Of a stretch of 64,000 bases of DNA, positions 25,947 to 36,416 are shown piece by piece. Origin of the DNA: Limosilactobacillus reuteri subsp. reuteri (GTDB lineage: Bacteria > Bacillota > Bacilli > Lactobacillales > Lactobacillaceae); assembly GCF_000016825.1 (NCBI RefSeq), contig NC_009513.1:1139501-1203500 (forward strand), read 5' to 3'. The notes under the pieces are model-generated. The model saw only the letters and a program-made list of their open reading frames with translations, was not told where the DNA came from and did not search any database. Both the position numbers and the translations under genes were made by a program. Positions within the stretch are counted from its first letter, which is position 1. Each line of letters opens with the position of its first letter.

Positions 25947-28900
25947 GTTGTAATTTCTCCTTTAATTCTTTAATTTCTTCTTTTTGTGTTTGCACTTGTT
26001 TATCAATTTCTTGGAATGCGGCGATGAGGTATGATAATTCAACACTCGGCTCACGATATTTTCCGGTTTGGTCGATGAATTCTCTTGGGACCGAGTAATG
26101 CGATACATCGTTAACATCATCAATAATGAAACTAGCTTGTGGGTCGTAGACACCCTTAGCTACATTCCGCTTATACTCATAAAGGTATTGATCATCTTGA
26201 CGGATCTTATCTAGCGCTAGACTAGTATCAAGCTTTTTGATATTCGTCTTCTTTGATAGGGTCGAATAAGTGAGCCATCCTTGTGCTCGGCAATAATCGT
26301 TGAAGTAAACATACTTCATGAAGCGAGCACCAGAATTAACATGGAAGTTCTCGCCGTTGTTATCACCGGTATTAAATTCAACAGTATTAGAATTATCAAG
26401 ACGGGTAAAGCCAGTATAAGTTCCATTATTAGTATTATTTTGGAAAAATAACGTTGGCTTAATATTTACTCCGCCATCAACTACTTGCATATGCATATTA
26501 CCTTTAGCAGCAAAGTTAATTTCCTGATTATTCAGACTAATAGCGGGTACCATTGAATACCATAGTTGGCTAGCTGTTGTCCCACCCGAGTTAAAGTGGT
26601 CAAAAGCATTGATATATAAATGACGATCGGCACTAGAAGTATCATACCCAATGCTATATTGAGGAACTTCTTTACCATATGAGCTATCCATGAAGTCTAT
26701 ACCATCAAAATTAAATCGAGTTGTAGGGTTATTAACCGCATTCTCTTCTGTCTGAACATAAAAATGGTCATCATCAGATGATAATCTTACATGTCCGTTA
26801 CTCAACGATATCTTGTCGGTATTAAGTGTTCCAGTATTAATCTTATCGGCACTCAAACTAGCAATTGCCGCACTCGGAATAAAAGCACGACCGGAAAATA
26901 CGACTGACGAAGCATCAAGGTATAGCTTATTTGACTGAATTAACGTATTACCAGCCGTTAAATTAATCTGACTGAGCAGGTCACCGCTCTTGACCCGCAG
27001 GTTGATGTCGTCACGAAGCTGGGTGATCTCACTCTCGGTTGCACCCTGCGACCATGCGGACCATTTACTTCCGTCGTACTGGCGGCTGTAATGAATGTTG
27101 TCCCGGTCAGACACGGCGTACTGGACGATTCGACTGTCATAGCCGGGTTCAACCTGCACGTACCACCAATAGTCACCCGGTGGCAGATTAGATCCGCCTT
27201 TGACGAAAATCTTCTGCTGTAACACGGCGGTGTTGAGGTCAATGCTGTCAGTACTCTTCCACGTCGCCTCGTCTTTCAAAGCGTTGAAGTCGCTGGCACT
27301 AACCTTTGACTGGATCACGTTCGACAGTTGCGTAATCTGTGATGAGGTGTCGTTCTTGAAGTTCGTCACATTCGATTGCAGTCCGTCAATTGAAGCGGTG
27401 AGTGATTGTACCTGTGTCACAGTGGCGTTGTACTTCGCATCGAGGTTCGTGATGCTCTCATTGATCGTACCCGCTGTCTGAGTGATCAGTGATTGTACTG
27501 TACTAGTTGTAGCATAGCCTTTTCCATCAACAATGTTATTCACATCTGTACTAGTTACTTTTGACTTTATTTGGTCCGCCATGACATCTAAACGAGAACT
27601 AATTTGTTGAGCTGTGCCCTTGATATTATCAACATCAGTTTGCTTTGCCATAAGACTGATGAGCTTACTGTTTTCATCAATGGCAGTTGTGTTTTTGCTA
27701 ATTGCAGTAATGGTATCATCGGGATTAGCTAACCATGTACCAATATAATTTCCAACAACAGCAAAGGGTAAAGCTACATAAATATTTCCCTTGTTACCAA
27801 CGCAGCCCCATAAATAAAAGTCAGGGTGATTAATATTTCTATGACCAGAAAATTTATAAGCTTGCCATTCGGTAGTGAGACTTTGATCTGTATAACCTCC
27901 ACCGCCCCATAATTCAGTATGCATTTTATCTCCAGCATTATCTGCTTTGGCATAAACTACCCATGTTACTAGATCATCGTTATATGGACCATCTAAAAAA
28001 GTAGTAAGTTGTCCGCCGTCTACACCAGCGCCTCCAAGAATAGCAATTCTACCATCAAGATATTTGTCCGATGTAACAGTAACTGAATAGCCTTTATTCC
28101 ATCCGTCAAATGTGTCTGAATGGTGGAGAAGATTACGAGTACCAATCTTCATTCCATTAACTTTATCCCTCAATGTCTGATATTCAGCGGATGAAACTTT
28201 TTGGCTGATTTGATCAGCCATTGTCTTTTGTTCGGCGCTGACTTGGTTAACAGTTCCTTTAACACTATCAACTTCGGACTTATCGGCTTTATTTAGCAGC
28301 ATATCCTTAGTTTGCTGTTGTTCAGTGCTTAACGCTGTTTGCTTAGATTTTAAGTCGCCTGTAATACCAGAATACTTACTATCTAAGTTGTTAAGTGTCA
28401 CATTAAGACTAGCCAATTGATTATCTTGACCAGTTAAAGTGTCATGCAACCCCTTAGCGTCAAGCTGAATGTTTTGGATATTCTTTTGTGCATCGCTAAG
28501 TAATAATTGCAGATTGTCTGCTTTCTGCGTGACCTTATCAATATTACCCTTTTCGTCAGTCAATTCACTCGTATGTTCAGCAGCAGTCTGCTCTACCTTG
28601 CTTAAACGTCCATCCTGATCCTTGAACGTTTGCTCATACTTGCTGGCAGTTAACAGCAGATTAGATATGTTTTTCTCTGCATCTGTCATTGACGCTTGTA
28701 ACTTATCAGCAGAGGTTAACAATGAGGCAATGTTACCTTGATTGTCCTTGATGTTCTGGCGTAAGCCTTTGATATCAGCTTGAATCTGATTGACATTTCC
28801 CTGTGCAGAAGCAAAATCAGCCTCAAACTGTCCTTGTTTCTGCTTAATCAGAGTGATGTCATGGCCTTGTTCAGCAGCACTTTTAGCATAAGTGTCAAGG

Positions 28901-30006
28901 TCAGTTCCAACCTCATTTAATTGCTTTTCGACTTTATCCATCGAGTCACTTGTCGATTTAAGTTCGGCTTGAACTGCTTGAACGGCGGATTCATTGGCGG
29001 ATTTTGCTTGATTGACACCAGCCTGTACCTCAGCAATAGTTGATTCGATTTGCGCAACATCACTAGCCGCATTAGCTTTCAATTGCTGAATTTCCGCCGT
29101 AGCACTATCCATTGCGGACTTTGCTTCAACCACCGCTGAACTCTGTGCAACGATCGCATCACTATTGACCTTACTTGCAGCAATAGCGGACTCAGCAAAT
29201 TTCACAGCCTTATCGGCTTGTTGTCGAGCTTTTTCAAGTCCTGGTAATTGATTTTTTATTTCATCTGCAACGGTATGGTCTAACAGCTCGCTGACCTCAG
29301 CTTGCTGTTTCGGTTTTAGTAATTCCCACATTCGTTCTGCATCTGGCCGACGAAAGATAATTCCTTTAGGCGAAATAACTGTATTAAAGTCATTTCCCAT
29401 TGTGGAATAACCAAAACCTTTACCACCGCCAAGAACTGTATCTTGACCAATGCCAACCCAACCTTTGCTATCAGTATTTACGTCAACATTGGTGTAGGTA
29501 TTCCGCTCTTTACGGGTAATTGGTTGCTTATTTAGTTTCTCAGTTAGATCAATATTTAGTCCATTAATATAACCGTCAGTATCCCCAACTGTTATTGAAT
29601 TATCGCCATCCTGATCAATCATTTTGTAAAAGCTAATATTTTTTACATCATCTTTATCTAAGCTAGCAAATCCCTTAACAGTGTTAACCAGTCCAACATA
29701 GTAGCCACCTTGACGTAAGTTAGAATAGATACTTTGAATTTCGTTAATGTTACCTACATCTTCAATGTTTATAAATACATAGCTTCCTTCTACAAATCCT
29801 TGATTAGATAGATTTTGTAAAAGATTTAATACGTCACTTGCTCCTGAGTAATTAACTAGAGCATGAATTTTAGCATTAGCTTTTTCCGCCAATCCAACCA
29901 ACTTTTCAGTATCAATCTGATTGGCCCTGATTAATACAACTGAACTTTTATTAAGGTCATTACTATTAGCTGTTGTTAGTATCTTGATCGGTATTTGGCT
30001 TTTCAA
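25939..30006 (-). CDS. Large tail fibre / receptor-binding protein with S74 chaperone domain
   Basis: A 1355-aa protein. Residues 1 to about 155 resemble a GH25-type barrel but the expected D-x-E is NIE, so it is probably inactive. About 240-650 is a long alanine-rich coiled coil. About 670-800 has a GTRNLL beta-sandwich typical of carbohydrate-binding modules, then more coiled coil. About 840-1010 lies in a higher-GC block. The last 100 residues form a peptidase S74 intramolecular chaperone (SKKTNIKKLD start) that helps trimerisation and is cleaved off. The start is TTG at 30006 after GGAG. It overlaps Tal by 41 bp. Confidence 0.82.
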   Translation of the reverse strand: MKSQIPIKILTTANSNDLNKSSVVLIRANQIDTEKLVGLAEKANAKIHALVNYSGASDVLNLLQNLSNQGFVEGSYVFINIEDVGNINEIQSIYSNLRQGGYYVGLVNTVKGFASLDKDDVKNISFYKMIDQDGDNSITVGDTDGYINGLNIDLTEKLNKQPITRKERNTYTNVDVNTDSKGWVGIGQDTVLGGGKGFGYSTMGNDFNTVISPKGIIFRRPDAERMWELLKPKQQAEVSELLDHTVADEIKNQLPGLEKARQQADKAVKFAESAIAASKVNSDAIVAQSSAVVEAKSAMDSATAEIQQLKANAASDVAQIESTIAEVQAGVNQAKSANESAVQAVQAELKSTSDSMDKVEKQLNEVGTDLDTYAKSAAEQGHDITLIKQKQGQFEADFASAQGNVNQIQADIKGLRQNIKDNQGNIASLLTSADKLQASMTDAEKNISNLLLTASKYEQTFKDQDGRLSKVEQTAAEHTSELTDEKGNIDKVTQKADNLQLLLSDAQKNIQNIQLDAKGLHDTLTGQDNQLASLNVTLNNLDSKYSGITGDLKSKQTALSTEQQQTKDMLLNKADKSEVDSVKGTVNQVSAEQKTMADQISQKVSSAEYQTLRDKVNGMKIGTRNLLHHSDTFDGWNKGYSVTVTSDKYLDGRIAILGGAGVDGGQLTTFLDGPYNDDLVTWVVYAKADNAGDKMHTELWGGGGYTDQSLTTEWQAYKFSGHRNINHPDFYLWGCVGNKGNIYVALPFAVVGNYIGTWLANPDDTITAISKNTTAIDENSKLISLMAKQTDVDNIKGTAQQISSRLDVMADQIKSKVTSTDVNNIVDGKGYATTSTVQSLITQTAGTINESITNLDAKYNATVTQVQSLTASIDGLQSNVTNFKNDTSSQITQLSNVIQSKVSASDFNALKDEATWKSTDSIDLNTAVLQQKIFVKGGSNLPPGDYWWYVQVEPGYDSRIVQYAVSDRDNIHYSRQYDGSKWSAWSQGATESEITQLRDDINLRVKSGDLLSQINLTAGNTLIQSNKLYLDASSVVFSGRAFIPSAAIASLSADKINTGTLNTDKISLSNGHVRLSSDDDHFYVQTEENAVNNPTTRFNFDGIDFMDSSYGKEVPQYSIGYDTSSADRHLYINAFDHFNSGGTTASQLWYSMVPAISLNNQEINFAAKGNMHMQVVDGGVNIKPTLFFQNNTNNGTYTGFTRLDNSNTVEFNTGDNNGENFHVNSGARFMKYVYFNDYCRAQGWLTYSTLSKKTNIKKLDTSLALDKIRQDDQYLYEYKRNVAKGVYDPQASFIIDDVNDVSHYSVPREFIDQTGKYREPSVELSYLIAAFQEIDKQVQTQKEEIKELKEKLQHE

Positions 30007-31717
30007 TGTTTTCTCCAAATGTTCTCACCTCCTGTCTCGTCCAAGTCTGCTTTGACCATCCTGGATTGATTATCTGTGTAGGACGATTAGCAGCATTATT
30101 GAATGATTGTTCATAATCAAGAATAGATTTTTCAACACTATTCAAAGTAATTGTAGTATTATTTGATGATCTTCTATGCGAATACCAAGTAAAACCAACA
30201 ATTGGTAACTTAGACTTATAGTTTCGTTGTTTGATTTCAAAATGAACAATATCGCCAGGGATAGGTCGTTCATTATTCATCATCGTGCAAGTAATAGACA
30301 TATCTGGGTTAGGATGAAATTGTTTCAGTGCATAATCTCTCATCTGATCTTTATCTTGAATGGAATCATTAGTAATATCATCAGGAGCAAAGAATAATCC
30401 CCAACGATCAATGCTTTCCTGGTCCTTTACAATAAATGGCTGGAAATAGTACTGAGTTGTATCTGTTTCAGTAGTTGTGGTTGCATCAGTTCCGTCATCC
30501 TCATCAGATGCACCTTGTGAGACAACTGCTGCCATTTGGTCGTTTCTCGCGTACCATGAAGGTGGGTAGTAGCTAACAGGTTCAATCTTGCAGCTTTCTC
30601 CAGGTTCAGGTTCATAAATCATTGTATTTGCGTCTAGCATTAAACAAATATGATGGGTACCACCATGGGGACCATAAAACCCAACATCCCCTGTTTGTGG
30701 TGTTGATACTTGGTGAAAACTAGGTTCCATTGCAATAGTTTGAGCAGGAACTCTAATTCCAAAGTCTTGATAAACTTGACTTACAAAAGATGAACAGTCC
30801 ATTCCCGACCATGGATTTCCGCCACGGGTTCCACCAGCTCCACCATATACATAAGGAACGCCTAAATACTTTTTTGCATCATTGATAACTGCTTGTGCAC
30901 CTTTACCACTTGTAATTGTTCCGTTAGGTAATCCTGTATCCGTAGTCGATGTATCTTGTTGTGTATAAGTGGCTCCTACACATCGTGCTTCATTAATAAT
31001 TGAATTAGAATCAATGTCAATTTGAATGTCAGAAACATTATTCAAGTAGTCTAGACGATGGCCACGATCTTTATAGAACTCATCATGCGAATAAACGGTA
31101 ATATGTTTGGCCATCGGGAAAATTACTGCGTCAGTCCAGGTTTCAGTTATTTTAGAAATTCCTGTTTTAAGAGAAACGGCATCAAGTGCTACAGGTTGGG
31201 GATCAAATTGACCTTTGATTTCCCAAGTGAAATTTAGCCAGTTATTACCATTTGTATTGTTGGCATCACCAATGTAGTACTTCATTATTTGCTCGGGTCC
31301 GATTGGCGTTAAACTAGTATTTTCATCATCTTTATTATCTTGATTTGTTTGATTAGGAGCATTGCTATCAGGTGATGCTTTGTGACCTATATCGCCCCAA
31401 TCGGTATTACCATCAACACTCTTTGATCGAGATAATTCAGTATAGATTTGAGAACAAGTAACTTGAATTGCCGAAGACCCTTGACTAGGCGCATCACTTA
31501 CCTGTTTAATAACAAAAATCTCACCATGATCATATACCCAAGACTGATTAGTTAGCATACTGTATGCTTCTGATCCGTCATCATAAGCAGTAAAGGTAAG
31601 GGTATAGTCACCATTAACCGCGTAAGTCCACTCTACTTGATCGAACAATACCGCTTTTAGTGCTGCACGCTTACCATGAATATCTTCAATGATTAACTTA
31701 TCGCCATTCATAAGCAT
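29966..31717 (-). CDS. Tail-associated lysin (Tal) with NlpC/P60 endopeptidase
   Basis: A 583-aa tail-tip protein. The N-terminal 180 or so residues match the prophage tail hub fold (gp27/Tal N-domain). A NlpC/P60 peptidase is inserted in the middle: the catalytic Cys is near residue 308 in MDCSSFVSQV, and His is in GTHHICLM. The C-terminal part returns to hub structure. It forms the tail tip and cuts peptidoglycan cross-links during DNA entry. The start is probably the ATG at 31717; the binding site is weak, and the ATG at 31711 is an alternative. Confidence 0.87.
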   Translation of the reverse strand: MLMNGDKLIIEDIHGKRAALKAVLFDQVEWTYAVNGDYTLTFTAYDDGSEAYSMLTNQSWVYDHGEIFVIKQVSDAPSQGSSAIQVTCSQIYTELSRSKSVDGNTDWGDIGHKASPDSNAPNQTNQDNKDDENTSLTPIGPEQIMKYYIGDANNTNGNNWLNFTWEIKGQFDPQPVALDAVSLKTGISKITETWTDAVIFPMAKHITVYSHDEFYKDRGHRLDYLNNVSDIQIDIDSNSIINEARCVGATYTQQDTSTTDTGLPNGTITSGKGAQAVINDAKKYLGVPYVYGGAGGTRGGNPWSGMDCSSFVSQVYQDFGIRVPAQTIAMEPSFHQVSTPQTGDVGFYGPHGGTHHICLMLDANTMIYEPEPGESCKIEPVSYYPPSWYARNDQMAAVVSQGASDEDDGTDATTTTETDTTQYYFQPFIVKDQESIDRWGLFFAPDDITNDSIQDKDQMRDYALKQFHPNPDMSITCTMMNNERPIPGDIVHFEIKQRNYKSKLPIVGFTWYSHRRSSNNTTITLNSVEKSILDYEQSFNNAANRPTQIINPGWSKQTWTRQEVRTFGENIEKPNTDQDTNNS

Positions 31718-31724
31718 CACCAAC

Positions 31725-32570
31725 CTAATACAAATAAATAAACGGAAAGCTAAATGTTATATCAACACTTGAGCATTCCGTTATTTGAAAGTTATTATTA
31801 CCACGTTCAAGGGTAATCGTGCCAAAATCTGTATCATTGTTAATATTGTTATTATCAACATAACAATTAACACCATCATAAGTAATTACTCCTGATTGAG
31901 ATTTGGTAATTTCTAATGACGAATTATTTGTTGTATTTGTTATCTTACACTTACTACCTGAGAATCTTATCAGAACTTTCATATCATGGTGTTGGTAATA
32001 AGGATCAATAGCAACATCGCTAGGATTATAAACTGTGAAATTCATTGAATTAAAGTGGTAATCTCCTGGGTTATTTCCTAAGTAGTTCATTCCATACCCA
32101 GTTCCATCTCCATTAAAATCCTTCACCGTATCAGAGCGAAAAATACTGAACCAATATCCAGACGGATTTTCAAAGGGGATTGTAAAAGTGGCTACGTTTG
32201 CTCCAGGACTAATCGGTGCAACATCAGCGGTCATCGGATAGGCGAAATACACTTTAGCCATATTAATAGAATGGCGAATCCTTATCAATTGTCGACTACC
32301 AAAAAGTAAATTATAGAGCTTATGCTTAGCTAACTGTAAATCCTCATAGTCCATAAAGTTTAATGAGAACTTTTCATTCATTGTTCGTTTGTCATACGCC
32401 TCTGATATAAATTGTTGACCATCAACTGCAGCTAATTGTTGGTAGTTATTAACTACTTGTGGGCTAGAACCTGAATCATCCATTCCTAGGTATGATAATC
32501 CAGTGATTTTATCAGTTAGTTTTATTTCGGGCTGGTTACCAACCTTAACGTAAATTTCTGGTTCACTCAC
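31725..32570 (-). CDS. Distal tail protein (Dit)
   Basis: A 281-aa protein of the siphovirus tail family. The N-terminal hub half (FSLNFMDYEDLQLAKHKLYNLLF) and a C-terminal beta domain fit Dit, which connects the tail tube to the tip. The order tape measure, Dit, Tal is the conserved siphophage order. Confidence 0.85.
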   Translation of the reverse strand: MSEPEIYVKVGNQPEIKLTDKITGLSYLGMDDSGSSPQVVNNYQQLAAVDGQQFISEAYDKRTMNEKFSLNFMDYEDLQLAKHKLYNLLFGSRQLIRIRHSINMAKVYFAYPMTADVAPISPGANVATFTIPFENPSGYWFSIFRSDTVKDFNGDGTGYGMNYLGNNPGDYHFNSMNFTVYNPSDVAIDPYYQHHDMKVLIRFSGSKCKITNTTNNSSLEITKSQSGVITYDGVNCYVDNNNINNDTDFGTITLERGNNNFQITECSSVDITFSFPFIYLY

Positions 32571-32584
32571 TTATTACCATCTCC

Positions 32585-35500
32585 TTAAAACGAATTTAAT
32601 TTCATTGACAGTCTTTGTGCTTGCAAAATATCTTGACGCTTGGGGTCGAATTTACCCTGACTATGAATTGCAGCAACTTGTTGAGTTCCTAAATTGATTA
32701 ATGATTGTATGTCCTTATGTAACTGATCTAATTTCGATTCTAACGACCTGAAATTATCTTTATCGATAGATTGGTCGTCTCGTGTTGTCTGAACGCTAGG
32801 TTCTTCACCTCTAAAACGTGCAATAACCTCACCAAGTAATTGATAAGCACGAGACCTTTTATTAATATCTGTCGGAATAACATATTCTGGCTTATTCTGT
32901 TCCGCAATCCGAATGAATTGTTCAGTATCAATTCGACCACCATTCGCATATCCATGACCTTGGCCAAGAAAAGAAAGACTATCTCCATAACGTTTACGAG
33001 CATAGTTCAGTCCCGCAAGCAAGTTATCAAATCCATTCCAAATATTTCCATGGCCCGGAAGTTTATTAGCAGCGAATGTTCCTGGCTTAACTTGCATTAA
33101 TCCCATCGCATGACCGTCAGCTAAACCATCAGTTCCACCCATTGCTTTAGGGTTACCGCCAGATTCCGTCTGAATTTGACGAAGTACCTTACCTACAAGA
33201 CTGCCTGATAAATGCAACATTGCTAATGCCTTTACTACGTATGGCCGCCAACGTTCCACACCAGAACCACCAGGATCAGCTAATTCTTCAAATTGTTTCT
33301 TAATCCATTTTCCTGCTTGTTTAGCAATGTAAATGGGTACATTAACAACCAAATCACTAGCATACTTAATTGGTGTTGAAATGTGCACGAAGCGCTTAAA
33401 TACCTCATTTAGCGCTTCTATTGGGTGTTCAATAACCTTATCAATAAACTCTCCGGCATTATCAAGCTTATCAGTAAGTCCGCTAAAAAAGTCACCTACT
33501 CCATTAGCATAACGAGGCAAGTTAAAAGCTTTTGCCAACTGGTGAGAAGCTTCTCCGTTAAGAATAGAAATTCCTTTTGGTAAGAATGCTAAGAAATTAC
33601 GCTTATTAGGAAACATTCCAATTTGACCATTAGGAAGACGATACATTTCACGAAAGTGTTCACCCGGACCATCATTTACTAGTGCAAGTGAAGACCTTTT
33701 AGTGCCATCAGGATTTCCAGCAGTCCCAGTCGCATAGCTCGGAACTGAGATTGACCAGTCACCACTAATTTTGCTAGCACCAATTTTATCAAGGATCCAG
33801 TTCAAACCATTCTTAATATCATTCATTAAGGTATTAAATGGTTTTAGAACACCATTAGCTAAATCAGCCATTGCTCGCATGGCGTTCTTCTTACCAGTTG
33901 CAATTGCATCCCCAATCTGAGACATATGATCTTGCCACGATTTAAGCATCCGTCCTAGGCTACCACCAGTAAGGTCATTCAAACGATCGTACATATCCTT
34001 AAAAATTTGATGATTATTTTTTCGCATATCTTTAGCTGTTTGACTGGTATCTTGTCCTAACCGATCCCAGTGGCCACTCACTAAGTCATGCCAAGATCTT
34101 GTATGATCTTGAATAACCCGATACATAGATTGGAATGTTTTAGGGTGCTGCCGATACATATTTCGAACAATTCTAGAAGTTGAATTATTTAAATTGTTAT
34201 ACCAACGATTAATATTATTCACACCTGAACGAGCGCTTGTTTCTATGTTCTTCCAACCACGTGATGCCGACTTTCGAACATTATTCCAATACTGTTGATT
34301 TTGTTTTTCATCTTGGCGTTGTTCACGTTGTCGATTACGCCAATAAGACTTCCAATTCTTGGCCAAACTATTAGTAAAGTTATGCCAGTTCTTTTCTGCC
34401 TGCTTATTAGCCTTAGCTTGCTCACGATTGGATTGTTCCTGGCTCTTGCTGATCTGTTTGAATGTATTTTTGAAAAAACTTCCTACTTTTTTCAATCCAC
34501 TCTTTGCAAACTTAGCAATCCCATTAATAAATTTTCTGAATTGTTTATTAGTGTCATATAAATGCTTTAATTCAATTATTAATGCAGCAATAGCAGAAAT
34601 AACTAAAATAATTACATTACTTTTCATAGCAAGATTAAGCATTTTTTGATTTAGGGCGGCAATCTTTGCAGCACTAGACAATCCTTTGTAAACAGCAATT
34701 CCTTTTCCCAAAGTCATATAAAAAGCTGTTACTAATCTTGCAGTCTTAGTAAATGCAAAAGAGGCAATCATTGTTTTAGAAAAAACTTTAACTGCTGTTT
34801 GATGCTTACTCATAAAAGCAATAGTTTTAGATAATAAACTTAACACTCCGGCTAATGCTTTACTTATACTATTAGCATAACGTTGCATAGATTTATCAGA
34901 CGTAACTTGAACTAAAGCATCTTTAGCAGATTTACTCATCTTAAAGGACGACTTTTGAACATCCCCTGATAGTTTTGAAAAGCGCGATTTAAGATACATG
35001 GACATTCCCATGTAACTTGTCATCGCTTCAGATTGTCCAGTCTTATATTTCTTTCCCAAATAGTCCATGGCCTTGACAAAATCATCAGCAGTTAATTTGC
35101 CTTGCTGGGAAAGTTCTTGTAACTGTTTCATCGATTTTCCAGTTGCTTTTTGAATTGCTTCTCCAAACATCGGAAAACGATTGATCATAACATTCATATC
35201 TTCCTGACTCGCTTTACCACCAGCAACAATCTTTGCATACTGCTCACCTGCTTCTGCAATCTGAGCATTCGTCATATGCATGGTTGAACCTAAACGCACA
35301 AAGTCATTAGTCCACTGTTTAGCATGTTTAACATTGCTATCCACATGGTAAAAACTTTGAGCCATTTTATTGATTGTTTCTGCAGAGTATATTGAGTGCT
35401 GAGAAAGATCATTAATAAAATTAATTAGTTGTCTGCCATCCTGGGGTGCCTCGGTTGTCAAAGACTTCCATACAGTACGCATTGTATCTTGTTCTTTATT

Positions 35501-36415
35501 ATATTCGCGACCCGCTTCAATTAAGCCATGCATATTGCTTGTCATAGCCATAATCGCATTAGATGCAAGATTAGATACAAAAACACCTGCGAATGATGTT
35601 TTTAATGTTTCCCTTAACGATTTAGTTTCACGATTTGTTAATTCTTCTGCATTTTTTATGCCAAGAATTTTGTTTCTAGCAGATGCAAAGAAACCAGATC
35701 CTAAAGTGTCTTTACGAATTAGTGAAGCATGCAAGTCGTCAGTTCTAGTTTTCAATTCAGAAATTTGCGATTTTGTTTTTCCAATTGACGCACTAGTTTC
35801 ATCTAACCTCACTTTTTGTTTTCTGTATGCTTCACTATTCTTTCCTTGTGTTTTAGCAAGCTGATCTAACTCTTTCTTTTGAAGGTCGTACTGCTTAGAA
35901 AGAGTTTTTAATCCAATACTTAAGCCCTTAATTTCAACGTCATTTGCTTTAAGCTCTTTACCATTCGCACGCAAATTATTTGCATATGCTCGTGAAGACT
36001 CCTGGGCTCTTCGAAAACTAGTTTGTAATTCAGCTAAACCCGAAGTTTGATACTTTAATGTACTATTAGCCCGATTAACTTGTACCTCATACGAAGCTAA
36101 TTGTTTACTAGCTTGAGAGATATCTTTATCTAATTTCAGCCATGTTTCTAATTGATCCTTATTAGATAAGTTCAAGCCTTCCTGACGACTTTTTAATTCA
36201 GAAATCTTAGCCTTTTGAAGTTCAATTACTTCATTTAATCCAGAAATACGCGCTTTAGCAGCTTCAGCATATTGGCCAGAATTTTTTAACGCAGTTTCAT
36301 TAGCTTTCCAAGCATTCGTGGCCGCACTAATTGAACTCCGGAACGCAGATAAACTTTTAGTCGCAGCAATTGTATCAACTGATATCCGCGTCGCCATTTC
36401 ATTTTCAACTTTCAA
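32585..36415 (-). CDS. Tape measure protein with C-terminal lytic transglycosylase domain
   Basis: A 1276-aa protein that sets tail length and enters the cell with the DNA. In order: an N-terminal coiled coil (to about 250), a tape measure domain (about 290-460), hydrophobic helices near 540-640, a Trp/Arg-rich helical stretch, and an SLT lysozyme-like domain near 1070-1160 with catalytic Glu in QTESGGNP and the MGLMQVKPGTF block. The start is TTG at 36415 with GGGAGG upstream, 2 bp past the stop codon of the frameshifted chaperone. The SLT and the NlpC/P60 of Tal give two wall-cutting activities at the tip. Confidence 0.9.
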   Translation of the reverse strand: MKVENEMATRISVDTIAATKSLSAFRSSISAATNAWKANETALKNSGQYAEAAKARISGLNEVIELQKAKISELKSRQEGLNLSNKDQLETWLKLDKDISQASKQLASYEVQVNRANSTLKYQTSGLAELQTSFRRAQESSRAYANNLRANGKELKANDVEIKGLSIGLKTLSKQYDLQKKELDQLAKTQGKNSEAYRKQKVRLDETSASIGKTKSQISELKTRTDDLHASLIRKDTLGSGFFASARNKILGIKNAEELTNRETKSLRETLKTSFAGVFVSNLASNAIMAMTSNMHGLIEAGREYNKEQDTMRTVWKSLTTEAPQDGRQLINFINDLSQHSIYSAETINKMAQSFYHVDSNVKHAKQWTNDFVRLGSTMHMTNAQIAEAGEQYAKIVAGGKASQEDMNVMINRFPMFGEAIQKATGKSMKQLQELSQQGKLTADDFVKAMDYLGKKYKTGQSEAMTSYMGMSMYLKSRFSKLSGDVQKSSFKMSKSAKDALVQVTSDKSMQRYANSISKALAGVLSLLSKTIAFMSKHQTAVKVFSKTMIASFAFTKTARLVTAFYMTLGKGIAVYKGLSSAAKIAALNQKMLNLAMKSNVIILVISAIAALIIELKHLYDTNKQFRKFINGIAKFAKSGLKKVGSFFKNTFKQISKSQEQSNREQAKANKQAEKNWHNFTNSLAKNWKSYWRNRQREQRQDEKQNQQYWNNVRKSASRGWKNIETSARSGVNNINRWYNNLNNSTSRIVRNMYRQHPKTFQSMYRVIQDHTRSWHDLVSGHWDRLGQDTSQTAKDMRKNNHQIFKDMYDRLNDLTGGSLGRMLKSWQDHMSQIGDAIATGKKNAMRAMADLANGVLKPFNTLMNDIKNGLNWILDKIGASKISGDWSISVPSYATGTAGNPDGTKRSSLALVNDGPGEHFREMYRLPNGQIGMFPNKRNFLAFLPKGISILNGEASHQLAKAFNLPRYANGVGDFFSGLTDKLDNAGEFIDKVIEHPIEALNEVFKRFVHISTPIKYASDLVVNVPIYIAKQAGKWIKKQFEELADPGGSGVERWRPYVVKALAMLHLSGSLVGKVLRQIQTESGGNPKAMGGTDGLADGHAMGLMQVKPGTFAANKLPGHGNIWNGFDNLLAGLNYARKRYGDSLSFLGQGHGYANGGRIDTEQFIRIAEQNKPEYVIPTDINKRSRAYQLLGEVIARFRGEEPSVQTTRDDQSIDKDNFRSLESKLDQLHKDIQSLINLGTQQVAAIHSQGKFDPKRQDILQAQRLSMKLNSF

Positions 36416-36416
36416 T

